In this document: one piece after another, positions 46,120 through 57,768 of the stretch | Numbering within the stretch: position 1 is the first letter of the stretch | Layout: every line of letters starts with the position of its first letter | Assembly: GCF_000315625.1 (NCBI RefSeq) | Contig: NW_005434650.1 | Location: 276,005-340,004 of the forward strand | DNA length: 64,000 bases | Direction of reading: 5' to 3' | Origin: Guillardia theta CCMP2712 | Lineage: Eukaryota > Cryptophyceae > Pyrenomonadales > Geminigeraceae | Program-made: the position numbers and the translations under genes | Notes under the pieces: generated by a model | Seen by the model: the letters and a program-made list of their open reading frames with translations, nothing else | What the model was told of the DNA's origin: nothing | The model's database searches: none

Positions 46120-46997
46120 CTCCTGCTCCGATCACCTGAAGCGAGGTAGCGAGATGCCTAACTCCTTTGCCCGCTGCATGTCGACAAGGTCAGGGAGAGG
46201 GAGGGAGGGAGGGAGGGAGGGAGGGAGGGAGGGAGGGAGGGAGGGAGCTGGGCATGTCAGCGAACCTTCTCATCGTAGGTGTGAACGCATCGACACTCAG
46301 GGTCGAGCAGCGAGTGACCTCGTCGCAGGAACTCGATCACCTCGCGGAGGTACGACTCGTTGCTCCAGGCCTTCTGCTTGGTGTCAGGGATCCGATAGCT
46401 CTGCGAACGAGTGAGAGTGACGCTGCACCTCCTCCGCATCTCCCCCCGCACCTTATTGAATGCAGCCATCTGATTTCTGTAATCGTTTTCTGTTCGGTAG
46501 AGCTGAAGCTGTTGTGCGCTGTTAAAGTAGAATAGCAACTTGTATCGTTGTCAGGTACCTGCCCATTCAGCCAATCCACCAGTGCAATATCAAACTTCGT
46601 CTTCTCATTATGATCTCCAACTTTCCTTGTTAACGAGACCTGAAACAAACAAGTCAATGTCCTGCAATCAATGCTTTCCTCCATGAGATTTTACCTTCTT
46701 GTACCGCACAGGTTGACGCCCATCGTGGTAATTTGATTTGTTCATCGGAGCAGGAAATATCTTGTAATCAGTGATCTCAAAGAAAGAAAACAGAGCAGCA
46801 GGATCGCGAGTGTAAGGCCCAGGGAATTCAACTTTGGATCGCCTCGGCTCGATCGCTTTTCCCGACGCCCTGTCAAGAAACAACGCATCATTCAAGCAAC
46901 ACACCACAAAGAGAATCACGAACAATGCGTTCTTCTTCTGTCGTTCTATTTGCTTTTGCAAGAAGCTGCTCTGCTCAGCTTTCCAATGTGTGTCCAT
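46120..46997 (-). CDS. Unrecognised multi-exon protein upstream of TFIIE-beta
   Basis: Begins MDTHWKAEQSSFLQKQIERQ (ATG 46997). After a 5'-GTTCGT intron it continues SGKAIEPRRSKVEFPGPYTR, FFEITDYKIFPAPMNKSNYH, GDHNEKTKFDIALVDWLNGQ, ENDYRNQMAAFNKVRGEMRR, AWSNESYLREVIEFLRRGHS and a last exon KELGISLPRF. The composition is that of a folded protein with good coding signal. It could be a separate gene or an N-terminal extension of TFIIE-beta on the same strand; the join at about 46095-46150 does not keep frame by eye. Family unknown. Confidence 0.5.
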
Positions 46998-47684
46998 CGT
47001 TGGTCAGGCACTCTGGAGCCCTGCAAGCACAGGTTCTCAGGTCGTGTCAAATCCTCCTGGTCGCTGTGCTCAAAGAAAGGCAACGATATTGGTTCCTCTC
47101 TTCATTGAACGATTGTTTTTCCTCGTAATGTCTCAAATCCATTGTCGATCTTATTGTTAGCATCTTCAAGCATAAGATCCTTTGCTGTGATCACTTACTA
47201 GACGTTTCGTTTCCTTGCATTCGTTTGCACACCTATCCAACAGATGATCCTGTCAGACATTCTCTTGCATCCTGCTATGTCGTGCTGCAGTTGTTCTCTC
47301 GTTCAGGCCCTCTAAAGAATTCCTCTCTAAACCTTACTCCCTCGCTCTCCACTACTCCCCTTCCCTTCAAAGGATCAGCCATTTCACCATTCACGCTCTC
47401 TGTCGTATGGGCTGTGAGGGGATGAGGGTAACTCCGGGCCGGCTGCAGCGCCGGGGCCCTGCGGCCCCAGCTGCGGCCCCGGCCCGGAGCATGTGGGGAT
47501 GAGGGGATCCTTGATTTCTTTTTTTTGTGCCGGAAATAGATCGCTTGGTCACTAAGAGGCTCGACGAAACTCCTCCCCCTCATCCCGTGCGGTAGGCCAT
47601 GCTCGGCTTTCTGCGACCTCGCTGCTCCTAATGCTGTCCTCCCCGTCTGTTGCCCTGCATCGTCCTCAACCTGCATCCTCAGCG
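46998..47684. promoter_or_regulatory. Divergent spacer with GC-rich patch
   Basis: Promoter region between the unrecognised minus-strand gene and the small + gene. It contains a GC-rich patch at 47430-47500 (GCGGCCCCGGCCCGG) similar in words to those at 10270, 20420 and 30990. No exon seen. Confidence 0.5.
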
Positions 47685-48005
47685 ATGGCTGATTGGAACC
47701 ATACTGCCATCAAGACATACCCCTTCATGCTCTACTTGCCTTCCGATGTTCGTGACTAGTGTTTCCTTGTTTGTTTTCCCTCCCTGCCTGCTCATCCACT
47801 TTAAACTTGTGACTCAGTGAGGTCAGCAGCTAATTCTTTCGCAGAAATGTTTGCTCTCCTCCTCGACGCCAACTCCTACGTCAACACCATCAACACCTGG
47901 GCTGAGCCACACAACGCCAACGGCATCACCCCCAACACCGTCATCGACTCCAACGATGAGCCTCCCTGCAACAACCAGCAGCGCATGGTTGCCCGCGGAT
48001 ACTAA
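47685..48005 (+). CDS. Small two-exon protein, 75 residues
   Basis: Exons 47685-47751 and 47845-48005 keep frame. The protein starts MADWNHTAIKTYPFMLYLPS, then MFALLLDANSYVNTINTWAE and ends NNQQRMVARGY. Asn-rich, without an obvious signal peptide beyond a mildly hydrophobic middle. The second exon shows clear C-rich third positions (AACACC, GCCAAC), unlike the flanking DNA, which supports real coding. It ends 59 bp from the convergent DNA2 stop. Family unknown. Confidence 0.55.
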
Positions 48006-48064
48006 ATGGACAGGGTGAAAGTAAATGATGTATTGACATATGTACAACGATGATGCTCGACCCC

Positions 48065-51000
48065 TCACACGGGTAACTCGCCTTCCCCCAGCGCTACCAG
48101 AGATCCCTGCATGGAGTGAACACAGCGCAGAGGCAGCAGATCCTCTCACCTCCTTCTCGATGTAGCCGATGATCTGGTCTAGGTTGGGATCGGTCCGCAG
48201 GACATGCCGGCAGCCGACCTGAGTGTTGTCAACGAGGAGCATCGAGTTGAGGTTTCTCACAAGGATCAGCTTCGCTTTTGCTCGAGTCACCGCCACGTTC
48301 AACCTTCGGATGTCCGACACGAGAGAGCCGACCTTGAGCCACGTCAGCTTGTCAAGTCAGACGAGGCGCCTCCTCCACCTCCTCGTCTTGTTTGCTTCGC
48401 ACCAGCGACACTAAGATACACGCCTTGTCGCGTCCCTGGTATCTGTCCACCGTGCTGCACTCTATCCCCTTGCTCCCCTCGCCCATCCCTGCCAGCTGCG
48501 TTGAGATGGCGCGAACTTGCGCTCGGTACGGCGAGATGACGCCGATCTCCCGTGCCTGCGATGGATGAGGCAGAGACAGCAGCAGCAAAGCAAGTACCGG
48601 AACCCCCAACTGAATCATAGCTTCGCAGAGAGATACGATGACCCTTCCCTCGAGGACATTCATGCTCTTCGATGTGCGGACATGCGAGACGAGTTCACCT
48701 GCAAATCGCTTTCAGCACCGGGCACGTGCCAGTCCTCTCACCGGTATCGACAAAGGTGACAGCCGTCTGCACTGATAGAGCATCAGCAACCCATGGAGGA
48801 AGGGCGTTTGCCTCCAAGTCGCTGTACTCCAGCCGCCTGTTGGCCGTTGCCGCATCTCCACACTGAAGCGAGTCATCAAGATCGAAGGCGCCCAGCGCAT
48901 GTCTTGAGTCACCTTGAGTTGACCCCCGTAGACCATCAAGTTTGCTATCCCCATGATCCGCTCGTTCATCCTGTACTGTGTCGACAGATGAACCACCGCC
49001 TGATGTGAAGGAGCCGAGGAGTGAGAGGACGGAGCATCGATGGTGGTGAGAGACCTGAGGGTGAGCATCCGACAAGCGCTTGAAGAGGGACACATCCATC
49101 CCAAGCTTCCTTGCCTGTTCATCTAGTTCAGAGGAGGGAGGAGTGAGAGGTAGGGGATGACGTCACCTCCTCGCTCTTGACCAGCGGAGGTAGCTGATGA
49201 TGATCTCCGACCAGCACGAAGACATCGGCCAACCGGAGAGGCCCGAGGCATGCGGGCTGAGAGATCTGGAGGATCGAGCGGGATGAGCTGGACCAGTAGA
49301 GTGAGGGGAGGCGGCGTCTCTTGCCTGGGAAGCTTCATCGACGATGCAATAGTCGAATCGGATTCGCTTCAGGAGCGCCGAGTGAACGTTGGCACAGGTG
49401 GTAGCGATGACCTGGGGAGGATCAACGAGGAGGGGAGGGACGAGTGATCGGGCGACCTGACAGTCAAACAGGAACTCCTTGAGCTGTGCCGTTGACTTGA
49501 ATCTGCTCGAGTCAAACAGATATGGCTCCAGCTCTTCGGGGAAACCATCGCCCTGCGGCCTGCGGGTGGTGGTAAGGGCCCAGCGGGAGAGCAAGGAGGA
49601 GGTTCGGACCTTCCGATGCGGAGGAAATTGACGTTGAGCGATTTCAACTTGACGAGGATGTTGTCGACTGCGCTGTGAGTGTACGCAGAGATGAGAACTC
49701 GTCTCCCTCTCTTCACAAGCTCTCGGACAGCAAACGACATTGTCGTCGTCTGCGAGAGGGTCAAGGGAACAAGCGAGGAGTAGGCAAGCAAGGTTGACTT
49801 TACCTTCCCCGTCCCAGGCATCCCGTGGAGCAGCAGGTAATCTTTGGCAGCAAGCAGCTTATTGATGAAAGCCTCCTGCTCCTCGTTGAGATTCAAACTC
49901 TCTGACGTCCGAAGCTCCGCCTCCGTCTCTTGAGGCACAACCGCATCCTCCTCTGCAACGTTCTCTCAAGACTGAGCGATTTTCCCACACCACCTACCGA
50001 AACGAGGAGCAGCGAGGTCTACGACGAGGGACCTTCTCTTCTCGTCCCCATTCTTGGGCAGGAACAGTTTGTAGAGGTTGAAACGGACCCTGCTCCACAA
50101 ACTAGACTGCTCGTCTTTGTCCAGCCGCCAGAGTCGCTCTGAGAGAAAAAAAGGGTCAATGGAGAGCTAGGAGGAGGAGCAAAATCTCAGGTTCACCTCT
50201 TCGAATGTCCTCCGCCAGCTCCTCCTCAGTCACCACAAGCCTTTGGAAGCACACGATGACGCTCGTCTCATTCACTCGCACGATCCTCCCTGACTTCCCC
50301 GCGCCTCTCTCATCCTCCTTGCGAGCAGAGACCATGTCGCCCTCGTGGAGTGGGAGGTCAAGGATGGACCTTCGGCTCCACCCGAACTTTTCCTTGAACG
50401 TGTCATCGTCTTCATACCGCTTGAAAGTGTAAACAAACTCCTCCCTTCCCCTTCCTGCTTCACATGTCGTTATCAACATCCTCGCGTATCCCTCGCCATA
50501 ATGTTCGGCTTGCGCGCTCGTTCTTGCCTTGCAGCGTTCCCTGCTGCCAGTCTTGCTCGCTTCCTCGAGCGATATCATCCGCTCCCACTCCGCGACATAG
50601 TCGAGATGGGTGTCAGAAAGGTGGGACGTGTTCTCCAAGATGACTTTCCCCGCTCTGCTCACTTCTCTCTCCTCACACGCTCGATGCAGGATGCTGCAGA
50701 CCTGCGACTGGAAGCAGAACTGACACTTGGACACGTCGGAGATGACGGGAGGAAGGGACTGACGCTTCAGATGAGCCGCAAGCTTGTTTCTTCCCTGCAA
50801 GATTCCCTTGACCTCGGGGGATAAGAACGGGATGCCTTGCAGGCTGCCCGTCTTGAGGTACAGGAGCAGACCCGCGTGCTGATCATCGTGCAAGTTCGGG
50901 TATCGCTTCCTCATGAGCAGCGAGTAGAGGATCACCTGCGCCCTGTGTGCGATGGAACCTTCTTTGCCGCTCTTGATCTCCAGGGGAAGCATGGCGACGC

Positions 51001-53266
51001 TGCTGCCCTCCCGCTCCTCCCGATCGTGCAACCGAACCTCAACGGTCGCGTCAACTTGACCCTTGATGCCGAAGGTGCGGGAGTGAATCATCTCCTCGAT
51101 GTCCTGCACTGACCCGATCGAGAGCTGCTGCCGCTGCCTCCCAAAGTCAAGAGAGAACTTCGTCGCGCCCCCGTCAAAGCGCGATGAGGCCACCTTCTCC
51201 ACGTTCCCTTGAAATTCCTGCAGGCGATTCTTCGCATCCTCCGAGCTCAGCCCAACTGACAGGAGATCGACGGTGTTGTCTCCGACTGCCTGCTCTACCA
51301 GCGATGCAAACGAGTCGTCGGAGTAGCGGCCGCGCTGCAGGATCCCTTGGAAGACTGTGTGCGTCATGTTACCGATGATGGCACTCTCGTTGAGCTCCGA
51401 GTCTCTGACCATCTCGCTCAGGATGGCGCGGCGATCGCAGGTGAAGACATCGCCGATCCTCGTCGCTGAGATCATGCAGTCGGGCTCGACGATCAGCACC
51501 AGGTCGCTGGTCTGGTCGTCGAGCTGCAAGAGGTCGGGGGTCGGCTGGTTGCTCAAGGAGACGAGGGAGACCTTGTCCCCGGCCTGCAGGCTCGTCTGCG
51601 ACCAGCTCCCTCCCAGGGACATCTCGACGAGCTCGGCAGTCATGAGGTCTTTGAGGGAAAGCATCTTGGACCCGTCTGATGTATCCGCAATCTCCTCGAC
51701 CGTGAAGAACCTTTCACCAGCATCGCACGGCACATTGCCGTCACACTCCCGCTTGCAACCCCCCTGGTTATCGACAGGCTGGTCTGTCATGCTCTCAGTC
51801 TGTTCAGTCGCAGGATCAACAGGCTTGCCCGAGGTCTCCTTCTTCTTCTGGTAGTCAGACACGAGCGAATCAACCAGCGCAATCAGGTCGTCGTCCATGT
51901 CGTCCTCGAAGTTCAGCTCGCAAGTCTGCGCATCCTTCTTGTCTTTCGGGGATATCACGGCCTTCCCTCCTCCTCCTGGCTTCCCGCCCTTCCTCCCCTC
52001 CTGCACTTTCACCTGGTCGTGGCACATTTCTTGAATCCTCGAGGCCTCGCACACGTTTGACTCGCTTCCTTCGCTCTTCTCTTCCTGCGCCTTCCCCGAG
52101 ATCCTGCTCTTCAGCCCGTCTCGTGAAAGGGACTCGAGAAGGTCCTCAACGACAGTCGGGCTGCTGTCCATCGAAGACTTGTCACTCCAATCTGAAGGAG
52201 AACAAAAACTCCTCTGGTCCCGCACACTGTTCTCTTCGCCCCTTCTGGCCTCTGGAGCTCTCCGGGACCTCTCCTGAATGTCATCCCCATCCTCGTTCCT
52301 CCCCTTGTCCGAGCTGCGGAACTGATCGATGATGTGCTTCATTTTGTTCGCCAACGCCTGATCCCTCCGGATCTTCTTGGAATCCTGAGCATCCTTGCCG
52401 CTGGCCGGTATCATGAGGCAAGTAGGGATCCTGACGCGGCTCTGAGACTTCTCCTGCGACTTGTGGAACGTCAAGGGGACTGGAGCGGCAAAGGAGGATC
52501 TGCGAGCTGCCGACGACTTGATCAGCGAGTTCTGTTTCCTCCGGGTGCTCTGGGCTGAACTGCTCTCCTCGTTCTCGAAGACTTCGTCGGCCTCCTCTTG
52601 CTCGAGCAGGTCGAAGATGTCCTGGGAAGGGGAAGGTTCTTCGTTCTCCTCTCCAACCCCGAAGGAGACATGGTTCGAAAACTTCATTGGAGTCGCGAAG
52701 GCCGTTGACTCGTCGGAGCACAGCCCCGGCGTCTCATTGGGCCATACCAGATTTTCCTTCTCTCCGACAGGGTCTTGATCTACCTTTCCCTTTTCCTTGC
52801 GTTCACGCTTCTTGACCTCGTCCTCTCTCCCTCTACCCTCCATGTCACTCTCTGCTCGACCAACTTCTGCCAGCTTCTCATCCTCAGACCTCCTCGCCTC
52901 CGATGTCGATGCCCTTGCTGCCTCCTCTTGTGGATGGTGACTCTCCACTTCCAGCGACATCTTGACGTCAACCGTCTGCTTCGTGTCGATACTGTCAGGT
53001 GGTGCATGCTGAGAATCGGAATCAGGTTGTAGCAGACCCTGCCTGTCTCCTCCCTGCGACATGGGAGCATTCTTAGGTTCTATCTTGGTGCTCACAGTGA
53101 AGAACTTGTTGATAGAGGTTTGAGTGCTGTCTGGTTCAGTCTTCAACTTCTTGCCCCTCGTCTGAGTGAGGGACAGCCTCTCTAAGATGCCAAGAAAGAA
53201 CAACGTCAGAAGGAAGCATTCGCAGGCTGAAAATGTCTTACCTTTGGTCTTGCTCTGTCGTTTCAT
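48065..53266 (-). CDS. DNA2: DNA2 nuclease-helicase
   Basis: Nuclear DNA replication and repair enzyme that trims Okazaki flaps and resects ends. After a disordered N-terminus, the RecB-like nuclease has Fe-S cysteines (CDRRAILSE and [10 protein letters not shown]), GNMTHTVFQ, and catalytic GQVDATV and LPLEIKSGK. The helicase follows in later exons: [11 protein letters not shown] (Walker A), [27 protein letters not shown] (Walker B), [51 protein letters not shown] and [17 protein letters not shown], ending [13 protein letters not shown] at TGA 48067-48065. Near the N-terminus [11 protein letters not shown] fits a PCNA-binding PIP box. The first intron (53182-53241, 60 nt) is in frame without stops; removing it joins MKRQSKTK to RLSLTQTRG. 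Domain order and motifs are complete, so probably active. Confidence 0.95.
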
Positions 53267-54048
53267 GGTATCGCTTTGCCTTCACTTCATAGCATCGCTG
53301 CGCGCCGACTCTCCGAGGGTCTAGCAGGAAAGCAGGAGCGAGAGAGACGGGATAAGAGGCTTTAGATGAGCATGACGCAAGAGGGAAAGCGAAACAGCTC
53401 CTTGTGCATGGCCGACTGTTCTCGCCTAATCACACCATGAAGGGCGCGTGGCGGGAACAGAACGAGGAAAACTGGGGTAGGGGTATCTGGTGAAGGGTGG
53501 TCAACTTACATGAGTGAAATATAGGAGGTAGGGTTACATAAGTACCTGGTCATCTTTAGTTAAAGACTTGGTAAATTTAGCCGGTGACAATCAAAATTCT
53601 GAGGGTCATCTCATGATGGTAGGGGTATACTTCCAGATGGGTAGTCCTGGGTGGGTAGTCTGGCGAATGGATGAGGGCCATTAACCTTCGGAAGGAAATT
53701 CAAACCGGCGTGTAAAACATCACAAGCGTCAAAAAGCGTGTATTCAAATAAGAACAACATAGCAGCAACAGTATCTGACTGACTGAGAACATTGCTGGGA
53801 GTAGCATGCTTTCTGTTGAGAAAGCAGATGTCCAGGCCTCACACATGCCTTCATGTTATCACTTGTTCCTTATAGGTCTCTCCTACCCCTTCAACCTACA
53901 ACTGTAGATGAGTCGAAGTTTTTCTTTATTCGTATCCGCTGCATGTCTCAGGCCAAGAAGGAGGGCAGGAAAAGCATCCGAGGGGTCCAACATGAAGTAG
54001 AATCAGCTGCTACTCTCATTCTTCCATGCGAGCGCCGTTCCCCAGCAT
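53267..54048. promoter_or_regulatory. DNA2 upstream region with GGGTA islands
   Basis: No exon seen. GGGTAGGGGTA, GGTAGGGTTA and GGGTAGTCCTGGGTGGGTAG words occur at 53475-53535 and 53615-53660, i.e. 200-400 bp upstream of the DNA2 ATG. The remaining DNA to 54048 is the 3' flank of the carboxylase gene. Confidence 0.55.
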
Positions 54049-56912
54049 CTACTCGAACTCCATGATGCACTCATCCAGCGCCAGGTTCTGTCCGACTTTC
54101 GCATGAATCTTCTTGACCGTCGAGTCCTTGGGCGCCCGCAAGACGTTCTGCATCTTCATCGCTTCGACGACACAGATCTCCTGCCCGGCTATCACACTTT
54201 CGCCCTCTGTGCAGACGAATCAGTTGAGGGAGTCACTTAAGGTAGTCGACCTTTGACGGCGATGGAGTGGAGCTTGCCGGGCATCGGCGTGCAGAGATGT
54301 GAAGAATGATCGACTTCCACCTTGACTGGCATGTACTTGGACAGTTCTTCGAGCCTCTCCGAGCGAATGGTGATCTTGTATGGGCTCCCGGACATGGAGA
54401 GGATATAACTAACCCACCAGTCAGCTCACATGGACAGAGGGCTCAAAGAAGCTACCCCGAGTTTGTCTTCTCAAAAGCCTGCACGATCCTTACCATCCCT
54501 GTCTCAGTGCATCTGCCAATCTCTGGATTACTTCTCCTCCTCAACCATCAAAGATCACTACTTACTTGGCCAGGTACAACCCCGAGTTGCTGGGGAGATC
54601 AGCTGTGAGGACTCTTGGGACACGGTCTTGGATGGTGATCACGAATTCAGTGGAGATGACGTCTCCAAGCTTGGGACGCCTGGCCGCAATGTGCAGTCGT
54701 TTCTTCACGACTTCTCCCACAGTCCCCTCGATCGTCACAACCAGTTCCTGGACGTTTCTTTTCAGCACGATGCCGTCAGGATGTCACGTTTACCTGCTCG
54801 CCGATGATGTGGTCGGGCGACATCACGCTGACAAGAGCAGCTCGTCCAACCGTCTGTCTTCCTCCAACGTGGCTTCCCTCTGGCTGAAGGAAGATCTTGG
54901 CCTGCATGAGCGTCATACTCTGAACGCCTATAGACGGGAGCACTCGCCTGCTGCTTGTGCTGCATGTGAAGCATCGCAGCGATGGCGCTCAGTTCGTTTC
55001 CTTCCAGCTCCGTCAACACATGCCTGACAACATAGGTTGTCAGTAAATTCTTTCGAGGATTACCGGGCAGGCAAACTCACCCTCGGAAACCAGGGGGAGG
55101 ATATTCTTGAGCAATAAAGTGAGTTGTGAGATCGCCCGACTATAGTTCAAGGAAAGATGCGTCAGAGAAAAGTATTTGCTTTCACCAAGTACCATGAATC
55201 GAGGATTATCCATCACATCTCTCACAAAGTTGATGTTGCAACGAACTCCTTTGACGACGAAGGCGTCCAGTGCCGTCTTCATCTTGTTGATCGCTTCAAT
55301 CCGAGTTGGAGCGTGCGTGACAAGTTTTCCTATCATTGGGTCGTAATGAATGCTGGAAACAAGTTTGCTTAGTTGTCAATCATCCAGATTATCCACTGCC
55401 TCTTACCTAATCTCACTCCCTTCCTCGACGCCTGCATCAATGCGAACAACGCCGGTCTCGTCTTCGTACTCCTCAGGAGGGATGTATCGATGGAGTACTC
55501 CGACCTGACATCATCACACCATCAGCCATGAAATGTCTGAGACTGAGCAGGTCACCGATGGGAGGAAGTTCCTCAGGGAATCTTCAGCATAAATTCTTGA
55601 TTCCATGGCCCATCCCTGAAATTCAGAATCATTCTAACGCGAGGAGTACGAACAGTGAAGGAGGACGAGAGTAACCTTAGGTCTGATCTCATCTTGATGT
55701 ATCTTGAGTTTCTCTCCTGCTGCTACGCGAATCATCATTTCAACCAGGTCGAACCCTGTCACTAATTCTGTCACTGGATGTTCGACCTGAAACACAAACA
55801 TCAGAAACCCATGGATACACAGTAAAGCAAAGGACCTGCAATCTTGTGTTCATCTCAAGGAAATAGAAGTTGCGATCCCCATCCACCATCATCTCCACCG
55901 TTCCAGCTGAGTGATAATGAACGGCTTTAGCTAGCGAAACTGCTTGTTCTCCCATCGCACGCCAAGTTTGCTCATCCAGGAAGGGACTTGGCGCCTCTTC
56001 AATGACTTTCTGGTTTCGCCTCTGAATCGAGCACTCTCGCTCCGGCAAGTAGAGGACATTCCCATGCTTATCTGCGATGATCTGAATCTCAATGTGTCGT
56101 GGTTGTTGAACAAACTTCTCTATGAAGATCCTGTCATCACCGAAGGAAGCTGAAGCCTCAGCTTTTGACAGGCGGAAACCTTCGGCCGCCTCTGCGTCAT
56201 TATGCGCAATACGCATGCCCTTTCCTCCCCCCCCAGCAGAAGCTTTGATCATCACGGGATAACCGATCGCTTTCGAAACTCGCACTGCGTCGCTTTCTGT
56301 CAAGATGAGGCCAAGTTGACCAGGAATCGTGTTGACCCCCGCCTGAATCGCCAGCTTCTTGGACTCGATCTTGTCTCCCATGGACCGAATAGAGAAGGGA
56401 CCCGGGCCTATGAAAACCAGTCCCTCCTTCTCCAGCCTCTCAGCAAAGCCTGCATTCTCAGACAAAAAACCGTAACCAGGGTGTACAGCCTGTGCGCCTG
56501 TCAACTTCATGGCTTCAACGATGGCATCTATGTTCAGATAAGACTGCGAAGATGCGGCAGGTCCAACACAGACTGCTTCATCACAAGCCTTCACATGCAC
56601 AGCCCTTGCATCTGCTTCCGAGTAGATCGCAACCGTTTTGATTCCCATCCGTCTCGCAGTCTTGGCAACTCTGCATGCTATTTCACCTCTGTTCGCAATC
56701 AGGATCTTGTCGAACGGAGGTTTTTCCGCTGAGACAGAGAAACTTCTATTGCCGAGAGACCAGTTGAGCACTCTGGACGATAGGACGCTGAGACTTCGCA
56801 TTCCGCTTGCCGACTGCATTCCCCGCTCTGAGACGAAGAGAAATGTACATCTGACTGCAATTCTCTGACAACCAGCCGATTGCCTCTGGCCAAAAACCTT
56901 TTGACGAAACAT
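54049..56912 (-). CDS. PCCA: Propionyl-CoA carboxylase alpha subunit, mitochondrial
   Basis: Biotin-dependent carboxylase alpha chain: carboxylates biotin with ATP and bicarbonate for conversion of propionyl-CoA to methylmalonyl-CoA. An Arg/Ser-rich presequence ([19 protein letters not shown]) precedes the biotin carboxylase domain [41 protein letters not shown]-grasp loop [32 protein letters not shown] and [14 protein letters not shown] (split by an intron). A middle linker includes [17 protein letters not shown]. The biotinyl domain at the C-terminus has [20 protein letters not shown], with the biotin lysine in AMKM, ending CIMEFE at TAG 54051-54049. The 'EAMKMQN' context favours PCC over methylcrotonyl-CoA carboxylase; the beta partner is not in the window. 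About ten exons. Confidence 0.9.
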
Positions 56913-57768
56913 GGCTGCTGCAGCAACACAAAGGCACAGCGCCTCTCAGCCCTCGATCCCTTCCTGCATGCAATCATGTTCAGTGGTAGAAGTGCGTAAC
57001 GTTGTTGGATCGATCAAGGTGAACCAGACAAAGAAAACTATGTTGCAATTCATCGTCATGATCTTCTGATCTATTTCCTGATTCTTTATGCTCTTCATTA
57101 CTTTCTTCTTGCCCGAAGGTCCCTTGGCATTTCACCATGACCATATGACCTTAACATCTCCTTTCTCCTCATATCCTTGCTTCTTCCCTTGTTTCCCTTC
57201 CTTCCTCTGATCTTCTCCGCTTTCTTCTCTGACCCTCATATCTTCCTTCTCTTGGCGCCTTAACATTGCTTCTTGCTCGTGATCTTTTCCTTCTCCGCAC
57301 ATCTCCTCGTCTCTCCTCGCTCATGTTCATATCTTCGCATCGCCACTCCTTGTCTCGCATCTCCGCGGGATGCAACAACCACGAGAACCGGCCCCCCTGA
57401 TGCCACCCCTTTACCCCCAAACGTACCCCTATACATCATTCACATGACCCTGGTATTTACTTCAAAAAGTACCCACCAATCCGCAAAAATTCACCACCCT
57501 ACCCCACCATTCTTGCAATACCTACCCCACCTTCAAATTCCTTCACAATCTGTCACTTGGTCCCCCATCATCTCTGGTCACATCACAACCCTACCCTACC
57601 TCTCACATTCGGAGTTCACTACCCCTAAAGATTCGATTCAAGTACCCCACCTGTGCATAAGCCATTCAGCCATACAACAAAAGGACCGGTGTTTGTGAAA
57701 AATACCCCCACCCTCTGTTTCAATGGTAAATGTGGCGGTGGGCTGAAGTCGACCAGCGGCTCTTCACG
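56913..57768. promoter_or_regulatory. Divergent promoter region with dense TACCCC repeats
   Basis: Between PCCA (-) and the repeat-protein gene (+). The first 450 bp are pyrimidine-rich. 57404-57712 is packed with TACCCC, CCCTACC and CACCCC words, the densest such island in the window, ending 57 bp before the next ATG. No exon seen. Confidence 0.6.
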
